Part shown: positions 29,320 through 34,870 of the stretch, one piece after another
Layout: every line of letters begins with the position of its first letter
How positions within the stretch are numbered: the stretch's first letter is position 1
Source of the DNA: Methylophaga muralis
GTDB lineage: Bacteria; Pseudomonadota; Gammaproteobacteria; Nitrosococcales; Methylophagaceae
Length of the DNA: 34,870 nucleotides
Direction of reading: 5' to 3'
NCBI RefSeq assembly: GCF_001720165.1
Contig: NZ_MCRI01000027.1
Location: 1 to 34,870 of the forward strand
Position numbers and translations under genes: made by a program
Notes under the pieces: model-generated
Seen by the model: the letters and a program-made list of their open reading frames with translations, nothing else
What the model was told of the DNA's origin: nothing
Databases searched by the model: none

Positions 29320-30191
29320 ATGTATGGTCTGATCTTCGCCATTGCCGCTTATGTTATCTGGGGCAGCTTCCCACTTTATTTCAGTTATCTGAATAGCGTT
29401 TCAGCGGTTGAAGTGTTGTCACACCGTATCCTCTGGTCCTTGCTGGCGACTGTTGTAGTTGGTCTGCTGCTCGGTCGTGGACGTAAGTTAATCAAGACCT
29501 TTGCTGATAAAAAATTATTATTGTGGCTGGCATTGTCTTCATTACTGATTGCCGTTAATTGGTTAATTTTTATCTGGGCCGTTTCACAACATCGAGTATT
29601 GGAAGCCAGCCTTGGTTATTTCATTACGCCAGTGATGAGTCTGTTATTGGCAAGGTGGTTGTTAAATGAACAACTACATCCATTACAGGCCTGGGCGGGA
29701 GTGATTGCAACTGTGGCCATAATCTGGGAATGGTTCAGCCTTGGAAGCCTGCCATGGGTTGGTTTATCACTGGCCCTGGCATTTGCCTTGTATGGATTAA
29801 TCCGTAAAAACATCCGGTTGATGGTGTGAATGGACTGACAATTGAAACCTTATGGCTGGCGCCTATAGCCTTAGCCTGGATCCTCTGGCAATCAACTAAC
29901 GCTGATTACAACTTGGCGTTCGGGGACTCTACACAACTGACATTATTATTAATAGGCTCGGGGCTGCTCACCGCTTTGCCATTGGTGCTGTTTGCCATGG
30001 CGGCCAGTCGAGTCGATTTATCGGTAGTGGGATTTATTATGTACATTAATCCGACTATTCAGTTTGTGATTGGAGTTTATGTACTCAAAGAAGCGTATCC
30101 ACCTGAAAGGCTGATTACTTTTGGCCTAATCTGGATAGCATTAATTTTCTTTATAGTGGGCATGTGGAAAAAACATCGTCGGCAGGCTTAA
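29320..30191 (+). CDS. rarD: RarD-type EamA transporter (one-base frameshift mid-gene)
   Basis: Ten-helix inner-membrane transporter of the DMT/EamA superfamily, RarD branch; its substrate is not known. The N-terminal half (to about 29829) has the RarD-typical YVIWGSFPLYFSYLNSVSAV, EVLSHRILWSLL and SQHRVLEASLGYFITPVMS. The second half (29826 on) has GLTIETLWLAPIALAWI and VGFIMYINPTIQFVIGV. The first half stops at a TGA (29827) just after LIRKNIRL. Adding one G near 29820 gives NIRLDGVNGLTIETL and a full-length protein of about 290 residues. The base loss is either an assembly error, as in nuo, or a genuine recent mutation. It has a weak RBS. Confidence 0.9.
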
Positions 30192-30271
30192 TTGCTAACC
30201 TTAAACATTAAACAACTGGCATGCCATTTATTGTGAGAGTGAATTAATTACTTCATACGATAGATAATAAA

Positions 30272-30302
30272 AAACCCGCCAGTGTCTAACACTGGCGGGT
30301 TT
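30272..30302 (-). terminator. Strong intrinsic terminator, probably of the interrupted tRNA
   Basis: A 13-bp stem (AAACCCGCCAGTG at 30272-30284 with its complement at 30290-30302) encloses a 5-base loop. The - strand continues into TTTTTTATTATC, while the + strand has only TTT, so it works best leftward. It follows the tRNA remnant at 30310-30331 by 7 bp on the - strand, and it may also stop rarD transcripts. Confidence 0.85.
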
Positions 30303-30309
30303 GATGTAT

Positions 30310-30331
30310 TGGTGCGTCGGCCTCATTCGAA
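30310..30331 (-). other. tRNA 3'-end remnant, candidate island attachment site
   Basis: Read on the - strand, this 22-bp stretch has TTCGAAT (T-loop), then GAGG, then CCGACGC-A-CCA, like the 3' end of a tRNA with a 5' GCGTCGG acceptor strand. The sequence further 5' does not form the other T-stem half, so only the end is here. It is followed by a terminator. This is the classic left junction of an island integrated into a tRNA gene, with the intact tRNA predicted beyond the right edge. The T-stem is one base short of canonical. The tRNA species is not certain (Val or Arg type acceptors are similar). Confidence 0.5.
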
Positions 30332-30384
30332 TTATCAGCGAAAGCGCGCATCAAGTATAGCTTTGATGAGTGGTTCTTTTTGGT

Positions 30385-30408
30385 GTTGGCACCATAGTTG
30401 GCACCAAA
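30385..30408. repeat. Tandem 12-bp direct repeats near the attachment site
   Basis: GTTGGCACCATA and GTTGGCACCAAA are adjacent, and the first lies in the small palindrome TGGTG-TTGG-CACCA. On the - strand they read GGTGCCAAC twice. Direct repeats of this kind next to an att core resemble arm-type sites of tyrosine integrases. Confidence 0.45.
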
Positions 30409-30469
30409 TATTCAGCCCTTGAAATCAAACATCAGGTTTTCTAAATGTTCGACTTAATAAAAATTAAGC

Positions 30470-30491
30470 CTTTTTACTGTGTCAGAAAACT
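30470..30491 (+). repeat. Left arm of a 22-bp inverted repeat flanking the VPLPA-CTERM pair
   Basis: CTTTTTACTGTGTCAGAAAA plus CT recurs in inverted form at 32284-32305 with 20 of 22 positions identical. The two arms bracket about 1.8 kb that contains both VPLPA-CTERM genes. Confidence 0.7.
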
Positions 30492-30625
30492 CGCTTACAG
30501 TGACTCGCGGCAATACCTTTTTATAAAAGAAAGTTTCCCTCTAAAGCCTGTTCGCTTTTGTTCAGACATAAAGCCTGAAACATACATAGGATAATATTTT
30601 TGCAGTATAGATTTGGCTCGTTTAG

Positions 30626-30784
30626 CATTTAGCCACCGATTTAAAACGTGTTTGGGTAAATCAACAGCTAATCACTGGCGAGATATGGCTTTCACATGAA
30701 AAATCAACATTAAGTGAACAGCATACAAATGGAATTGAGCAAGTAACCAAGCAGTTACTAGCTAGCCAGTCCCGTTTAAGATAG
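30626..30784 (+). pseudogene. Possible C-terminal gene remnant without a start
   Basis: A 52-codon open stretch ends at a TAG that overlaps the 3' end of the convergent VPLPA-CTERM gene. It reads like real protein (DLKRVWVNQQLITGEIWLS and EQHTNGIEQVTKQLLASQ) but has no plausible start codon and a stop just upstream. It may be the tail of a gene broken when the island arrived or decayed; I do not recognise the family. The rest of the 30409-30775 gap holds only the inverted-repeat arm and no other gene I can support. Confidence 0.25.
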
Positions 30785-31408
30785 TTTGGTTTTTCTTCTC
30801 AATCCCATAAAGCCGAGCAGTGCCGGAGCGAATAAAAACAGGCTCGCTGGCAATGGTACTTCTGATATTTCTACAGGCTCTGGAATGACATTAAATTCAA
30901 AAAATACATAAGCATCACGGGCGCTCGATGTACCATAGATTCCTGTATGAAATATATCCCCCGCATTCATGCTCACATCAAATGATCCAGAAGGGTATTC
31001 AGCTATATTGGTAAACTCCCCATCGAACAAGAAAGAGCCAGAAAGAATGTTTTGCGTTCCCCAGGAAACTGTAAAATCAATGTCCTGAAGAACTTTAAAT
31101 CTTTCTCCAGCAGCATAACCGCGAAAAACAGCTTCAAAAAACTCTAATCCACTGGTCTCTTCAATCATCCCAGTTTCAAAATAAAAGTAATCATTGGTAT
31201 CGGCTGGCAATGATTCGGCTGGCTCTAACATTGTGAATGATCCCATCTGATAATAACCACATTTATAGCCCGTGCAATATGAACCAGCGGGATTGAAGGG
31301 GTGAGCATCCTCACCAAGTCCATACGGAGAAAAGTATAAGGATGCTGCGCTTGCTGCTGATATGCCAAATGAAATAAATAATGTAAATACATAAAATATT
31401 GCTTTCAC
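30776..31408 (-). CDS. VPLPA-CTERM (exosortase-type) secreted protein 1
   Basis: Secreted protein with a C-terminal sorting tag. The 210 residues have a signal peptide (about 1-20, MKAIFYVFTLFISFGISAAS), a middle domain of no recognised family with a GYKCGYYQMG Cys pair region, and a C-terminal VPLPASLFLFAPALLGFMGL followed by RRKTK. That end is the VPLPA-CTERM variant of PEP-CTERM: a short motif, a membrane helix, then Arg/Lys, processed by an exosortase encoded elsewhere. The start is GTG with GGAGGGAG four bases before it. Its leader and ends closely resemble those of the gene at 31514-32107, so the two are tandem paralogues. Function unknown. Confidence 0.85.
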   Translation of the reverse strand: MKAIFYVFTLFISFGISAASAASLYFSPYGLGEDAHPFNPAGSYCTGYKCGYYQMGSFTMLEPAESLPADTNDYFYFETGMIEETSGLEFFEAVFRGYAAGERFKVLQDIDFTVSWGTQNILSGSFLFDGEFTNIAEYPSGSFDVSMNAGDIFHTGIYGTSSARDAYVFFEFNVIPEPVEISEVPLPASLFLFAPALLGFMGLRRKTKLS

Positions 31409-31513
31409 GGGACTCCCTCCAATAGTGTGAACCCGATCCTTGGTAAAGGATCATGTTGAAATGCCCAATATAACGGCCCAATAAATAATTAACTTTTTGA
31501 TTATCAGGCTAGA

Positions 31514-32107
31514 TTATGATGATTTTATTTTTTTTCTTAAGCCAATAAAGCCAAGTAGGGCTGGAGCAAAGAGATACAAGGCTGCAGGGATAGGGACTTG
31601 TGATAAGTCAGTCATTTTTAATTGTAAATTGGCATCTGCAGAAAAGGCTTCTCCGGCCATGTAAATGTTAAATTCCTGCCCGATATAAAATTTCTGTAAA
31701 AAACTACCGGATGTTGCGTCAAAGTTATTACCATCGAAACTAAGATAAAATGAATCGACACCAGTAGCATTCCACTCAAAATTTATAGGCGCGTTTTTAA
31801 TTACTTGGAATGTTTGAGATACCCACATTTCACGCAAATGGATGTTTTCTTTATCGACAAAAAGATATTCATCATCAATGTCATCTAAATCACCGTAATA
31901 CATTTGATAAATTTCTGTGGGGAGAAAAACTGAGGGGTCAAAGAGATTTAAGCTGCATGAAGCTTCACCACAACCGTATTCGTACCCAATATAAATTCCG
32001 GCTGGTGCGGCCACTCCGTCAAACGAGCTTATGCCGTGTTGAATAAACGGTGCAGAATAAACATTAACACTGAAAAATAAAGCGCAGATTATCAGGATAG
32101 CTTTCAC
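31514..32107 (-). CDS. VPLPA-CTERM (exosortase-type) secreted protein 2
   Basis: Paralogue of the neighbouring gene. The 197 residues have a signal peptide (about 1-18, MKAILIICALFFSVNVYS), a middle domain with YEYGCGEASCSLNLFDPS (parallel to the Cys region of protein 1), and the sorting tail VPIPAALYLFAPALLGFIGL followed by RKKIKSS. It also starts with GTG, and its leader shares GGAGGGAGTCCCGTGAAAGC with protein 1, including a TCACACT further upstream. The middle domains have diverged while the ends stayed alike. The 105-bp spacer between the two genes shows no terminator. Function unknown; surface or biofilm matrix attachment is the usual proposal for such proteins. Confidence 0.85.
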   Translation of the reverse strand: MKAILIICALFFSVNVYSAPFIQHGISSFDGVAAPAGIYIGYEYGCGEASCSLNLFDPSVFLPTEIYQMYYGDLDDIDDEYLFVDKENIHLREMWVSQTFQVIKNAPINFEWNATGVDSFYLSFDGNNFDATSGSFLQKFYIGQEFNIYMAGEAFSADANLQLKMTDLSQVPIPAALYLFAPALLGFIGLRKKIKSS

Positions 32108-32283
32108 GGGACTCCCTCCATAGAAGTGTGATAGAGATCACAAAATATTCTGTGGGCTAGATGGTGTCAAATAATTATTGAATTCATTTAACGCTATTCG
32201 GACAGAACACACATAATCTTTTAACAGTGACTTATCTTTAAACTTCTACGCGCGTATTGCTCCGAAAACCCATTAGGCTTTTT

Positions 32284-32305
32284 AGTTTTCTGACACTATA
32301 AAAAG
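32284..32305 (-). repeat. Right arm of a 22-bp inverted repeat flanking the VPLPA-CTERM pair
   Basis: On the - strand it reads CTTTTTATAGTGTCAGAAAA plus CT, differing from the left arm (30470-30491) at two adjacent positions. It lies just past the stop of the small gene at 32308-32559, in the 200-bp gap before protein 2, which otherwise must hold the promoter of the VPLPA pair. Confidence 0.7.
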
Positions 32306-32307
32306 GA

Positions 32308-32559
32308 CTACTCGTAAGTCTCGTAAAACTCTGCAATATCATCAAGCCTATAGAACCTGCCACCAGATTTATAAATTGGTTTAAGTGGACAATCATCCAG
32401 TAAAACAATCTCAACAAAAACATCGGACTTTAATCTCAACATATCAGCAGCAAGCCACTCAGGAACTAGCGGATCGTGAGTTACAGTCAGCTTGAAGCTA
32501 TTCATCCTCTCTTTCAGCTGCTCAATTATTTCAGCTCGGTTTTTTGCTTTCTTTTGCAT
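32308..32559 (-). CDS. Small hypothetical protein
   Basis: An 83-residue protein I do not recognise. It has a basic N-terminus and a short amphipathic helix (KNRAEIIEQLKERMNS), a middle LVPEWLAADMLRLKSDVFVE that hints at a helix-turn-helix, and an acidic C-terminus (RLDDIAEFYETYE). No signal peptide or membrane helix is seen. RBS is weak (AGGCAAC about 10 bp upstream). Similar short proteins with an ADMLRL-like segment occur in islands as excisionase-like DNA-binding proteins, but this is a guess. ACGCGCG motifs flank it on both sides (about 32260 and 32587). Confidence 0.5.
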   Translation of the reverse strand: MQKKAKNRAEIIEQLKERMNSFKLTVTHDPLVPEWLAADMLRLKSDVFVEIVLLDDCPLKPIYKSGGRFYRLDDIAEFYETYE

Positions 32560-33026
32560 TTTTGTAAATGTTGCCTGGTTAATTCACGCGCGCGTATATG
32601 TCGGCAATTAATGATATTCAAAGCTGTTAAAGCTTGCCTATTTTTTAGCCCTGATTTGGGTTCAGAAACTCTAGGTAAATTTATATTACATAGCACAAAA
32701 CATCAGGTTTTATCTGGTTTTACGGTCTAAGTTTTTCTGATAATTTCTTTACCGTACCCTTGCCGTAATCTTGACCTTTGCATGGGGTTGATCTTGGGCT
32801 TTTAACCTTTCAAACAGGCGTTCACTTTTATAGATAACCCTTTGTTTTCCATAGTCTAGCGCGTTCACTTTTTTTATTTATGCAAAGCAGCGTTTTATGG
32901 CCAAATGTCATTACTGACCCTACCCTTAACCTTACCCTTTATTTGTTGCCACTTTGACCAGCTTAGACAGAATAATGAATGGTAGAAATGATCAACGGTA
33001 AGTTAGGGTAAGGCTTTAATATTCTG
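32560..33026. other. Repeat-rich non-coding region of the island (candidate origin or control region)
   Basis: No convincing gene lies here. It holds two GCGTTCACTTTT direct repeats (32818-32829, 32861-32872), related CCTTACCC-type motifs (TACCCTTGCC near 32755, CCTACCCTTAACCTTACC at 32919-32936) and an inverted partner GGTAAGTTAGGGTAAGG at 32997-33013. The dense mix of direct and inverted repeats in AT-rich DNA, followed at once by the 28-bp tandem repeats, resembles an iteron-type replication origin or a regulatory hub. No initiator gene is certain. Confidence 0.4.
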
Positions 33027-33125
33027 CTCGCGTAGTGACTACGATAAAACCTTGCTCATGATGTGACTTCGGAAAAGTCTTCCTCGCGTAGTGATGTCAG
33101 AAAAAACTTGCTCGCTTAATGACTA
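33027..33125. repeat. Degenerate 28-bp tandem repeat, about 3.5 copies
   Basis: Units start at 33027, 33055, 33083 and 33111, each opening CTC and keeping the phase exactly. The first and third units share CTCGCGTAGTGA. Unit 1 contains the palindrome CGTAGT-G-ACTACG and unit 2 the hairpin GACTT-CGGAA-AAGTC. The array runs into the stop of the lipoprotein gene at 33123. A related CTCGCTTACAGTGACT occurs next to the left inverted-repeat arm at 30490. Confidence 0.7.
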
Positions 33126-33524
33126 TCCCGCACAGGTTTCATCATTATTCAACCATCTTTTTACGTCATCGCTGTAGCTTTTATCTGTACAAAAGGCGTT
33201 ACATTCACCCTCTGACATATAGAGTTTTGAGCCATCACCATCAACCATCATTCGCAACTTAAACATTGGTTGTCTACTTTCATATCCTAAGTCTGGTGCC
33301 CATCTTTTAACTGATAGGCCATAGCCAGACCTTTGAACAATGACACCATCCTGAAATGCTGAATATTCTTTTGCCCAACATTGCTTAGCTAATCGGGTCA
33401 ATCTATCCATTACAACATCACGATTTTGTTCAAGTTTTATTTCCCCTGTGTCACGTAAATTTGTTGACGTAGCACACCCCTGAATTAAAGCTATTGCACA
33501 AAATATTAATATTCTTGAGTTCAC
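33123..33524 (-). CDS. Putative lipoprotein of unknown function
   Basis: A secreted lipoprotein of 133 residues. The GTG at 33524 (MNSRILIFCAIALIQGCATS) is preferred over the ATG at 33551 because AAGGA lies about 6 bp upstream and it gives a clean signal peptide. The lipobox LIQGC predicts lipid attachment at Cys16; ATS next to it does not favour inner-membrane retention. The mature part has no recognised domain and several cysteines (KQCWAKEY, GECNAFCTDKSY, NDETCAG), which suggests disulfides in the periplasm. Lipoproteins are common cargo of integrated islands. It is separated from the gene upstream by about 160 bp. Confidence 0.65.
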   Translation of the reverse strand: MNSRILIFCAIALIQGCATSTNLRDTGEIKLEQNRDVVMDRLTRLAKQCWAKEYSAFQDGVIVQRSGYGLSVKRWAPDLGYESRQPMFKLRMMVDGDGSKLYMSEGECNAFCTDKSYSDDVKRWLNNDETCAG

Positions 33525-33683
33525 ATAAATTCCTTTTTGTTTTATCGGCATTTATCGATCCAACCTTCCTCAAAATGAAAAGTTAGTGGCTATTGTATCG
33601 GAAGCTTGTTACGAATTTATTGGCTTCTCTGGGCTTTTTTACGATACCCACCCTATACGAAACTAAATCTTAATTAGCAGACT

Positions 33684-34427
33684 TTAAATAAAGGTTTCGT
33701 TAATCACTCGGTCATAGTAGGCATCAACAGTTTCGTGCTCGCGTCGATTATATTCATACACCCTTATTTGTCTTTCCTTATCCCTTATAACTGCATTATG
33801 GGTTAATGGTTTCATGTTGTATGTTGTATGTTTTAATGGGGCTGAATTAGTGCTTGAGATCAGGTTAAAATGCGGCTTTACACGGTTTTCAATATCCAAC
33901 CCTTCGCCACTACTTCGCCTACTTGTCGCCATGTCGTCGCCGATAAGTCGCCTGGGTCTTGCTTGTTTTTGACGCATGTAATGCCCTCTCGGTTTTCCCT
34001 TTAGCTGTCCTGTAACTGTCCATCCATCTTTTAATATTGGAAGGACTGGTTGTAGCTTTATCGCTTTAAAATAAAGGGCATTATTTACTGTTCTATGTTC
34101 TTCAAAACTTACAATGAATTTTACACCGTGGAAATGACTCAGAAGCTGCTGAGCCTTGCTAAATCGTTTTGTGGGGTTATCTCCGATAGATAGACGGTAT
34201 AGTTTGGCAAAGTCGCTTTCTTTTGGAGCTGAGTAGTTTCCACTCGCTAACTTTTTGACATTTAGATACTTGATTACCTCTTGGCCATCATCCGTGAGCA
34301 GTTGAAGAATGAATATTGGCTTTTGACCACCTGGGCTTTTTATTGAGGCAATCTTGGTGCTCACACATTCACACTGGGCTGACTCGTATATCGTCCAGCC
34401 CGTTGTGTCGACTGCTGTGTTTCCCAT
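33684..34427 (-). CDS. Hypothetical island protein, basic C-terminal half
   Basis: A 247-residue cytoplasmic protein I do not recognise. The N-terminal half (about 10-130) looks like a small beta-rich domain (GWTIYESAQCECVSTKIASI, FILQLLTDDGQEVIKYLNVK, GVKFIVSFEEHRTVNNALYF), possibly an OB-like nucleic-acid binding fold as in phage single-strand-binding proteins. The C-terminal half is rich in Arg/Lys (RQKQARPRRLIGDD, RDKERQIRVYEYNRREHE). It follows alpA and the HTH gene in the same direction, where satellites and islands usually have replication or packaging genes. A replication role is possible, not shown. RBS is weak. Confidence 0.6.
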   Translation of the reverse strand: MGNTAVDTTGWTIYESAQCECVSTKIASIKSPGGQKPIFILQLLTDDGQEVIKYLNVKKLASGNYSAPKESDFAKLYRLSIGDNPTKRFSKAQQLLSHFHGVKFIVSFEEHRTVNNALYFKAIKLQPVLPILKDGWTVTGQLKGKPRGHYMRQKQARPRRLIGDDMATSRRSSGEGLDIENRVKPHFNLISSTNSAPLKHTTYNMKPLTHNAVIRDKERQIRVYEYNRREHETVDAYYDRVINETFI

Positions 34428-34453
34428 CGGAGTTATCTGCTATGTGGCAGAAA

Positions 34454-34684
34454 TTATGATTGATGGAATGACACGTATTTAGCCTCGCGGTGCTTTGTGC
34501 CGGTTCTATCTTCTGATCTTGTCCAATGTGTGACTATCTTATGCCCTGCTTCCCTGAGCTCATTTACTCGTGCCGCTGGGTGCATAATGCCCAGCTCATC
34601 ACGACATTGGAGCGTGGTAAGCGAGCCATGCTCATTAAGATACTTCAAGATGGTAGATCGTTGGCTTGATGCTGAGTTATCCAT
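34454..34684 (-). CDS. Small helix-turn-helix protein (HTH_39 type)
   Basis: A 76-residue winged-HTH-like protein: helix one in QRSTILKYLNEHG, turn SLTTLQCRDELGI, and recognition helix HPAARVNELREAGHKIVTHW, matching the phage-associated HTH_39 family that acts on DNA in prophages. Its start overlaps the alpA stop (TAATG), so the two are coupled. It probably regulates or assists island genes. Confidence 0.8.
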   Translation of the reverse strand: MDNSASSQRSTILKYLNEHGSLTTLQCRDELGIMHPAARVNELREAGHKIVTHWTRSEDRTGTKHREAKYVSFHQS

Positions 34685-34870
34685 TAGGCCACCTCGCTAT
34701 CATTACGTGAGGCTTCGATACGATTTTTTAGCCATTGTTCGACTTCTGACTTTAACCAGCCAGAGCTACGTTCAGATAGTTTGATGGGTTTTGGGAATGT
34801 ACCATTTGCAGCACCTCGATAGATTGACGAGCCACTTAGACCGGTAATTAGTTTTAATTCGGAAAGTTTT
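34684..34870 (-). CDS. AlpA-family phage/island regulator (cut by the window edge)
   Basis: The last 61 residues of an AlpA/MerR-like transcription factor run off the right edge (the start lies beyond 34870). Visible sequence KLSELKLITGLSGSSIYRGA, ANGTFPKPIKLSERSSGWLK and SEVEQWLKNRIEAS are the family signature: a short winged helix with the typical Tyr-Arg recognition helix and FPKPIKL turn. AlpA proteins control integrase and excision in P4-type islands. Nothing shows whether it is intact upstream. Confidence 0.92.
   Translation of the reverse strand, partial: KLSELKLITGLSGSSIYRGAANGTFPKPIKLSERSSGWLKSEVEQWLKNRIEASRNDSEVA

Noticed and set aside
30470-32305. Tn3-type transposon ends
   Set aside because: GTGTCAGAAAAC recalls Tn3-family ends, but there is no GGGG terminus, no transposase and no visible 5-bp target repeat.
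32919-33013. Integron attC site
   Set aside because: CCTTAACC and GTTAGGG resemble attC cores but do not fit RYYYAAC/GTTRRRY, and no integrase or cassette series is visible.
33027-33125. CRISPR array
   Set aside because: The 28-bp units are directly adjacent without spacers and degenerate; no cas genes are present.

Overview
The window is chromosomal DNA from a gammaproteobacterium. Its nuo order, DUF2818 gene next to nuoN, VPLPA-CTERM proteins and Neisseria/Pseudomonas-like heme oxygenase suggest a Methylophaga-like (Thiotrichales/Piscirickettsiaceae) methylotroph; this assignment is inferred by eye, without a database search.

Region 1 (1-11.9 kb) is a complete haem-acquisition locus. At the left end is a FecI-type ECF sigma factor (+). 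Everything else is on the - strand and reads, in transcription order: fecR anti-sigma; an STN-domain TonB-dependent receptor; a secreted hemophilin/TbpB-like hemophore; a Slam (DUF560) outer-membrane exporter; a TPR protein; then haem oxygenase, DUF454/YbaN, exbB, exbD and tonB. The inferred scheme is that Slam exports the hemophore, the receptor imports haem using TonB-ExbBD energy, HemO opens the ring and releases iron, and the loaded receptor signals through FecR to FecI. The same bipartite promoter-like motif (TTTACGG-N9-TCTCRTTCGGTATA) lies before both the receptor gene and the hemO operon. An intrinsic terminator sits between hemophore and slam.

Region 2 (12.0-28.9 kb) is core housekeeping on the - strand: a stand-alone EF-G of the second (Vibrio EF-G2-like) type, then the 14-gene complex I operon nuoA-N with a trailing DUF2818 gene. 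nuoD, nuoH and nuoL each look one base short near the 5' end. rarD (29.3-30.2 kb, +) is also one base short in the middle. The repeated pattern points to sequence or assembly indels rather than real pseudogenes.

Region 3 (30.3 kb to the end) looks like the left part of an integrated genomic island. It starts at a tRNA 3'-end remnant followed by the tRNA's probable terminator and has integrase-arm-like direct repeats. It carries two tandem VPLPA-CTERM (exosortase-type) secreted proteins bracketed by a 22-bp inverted repeat, a small hypothetical gene, a repeat-rich non-coding stretch (possible origin), a lipoprotein, an unknown basic protein, a HTH_39 protein and a truncated AlpA regulator that runs off the right edge. 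An integrase and the intact tRNA are predicted beyond the right edge.
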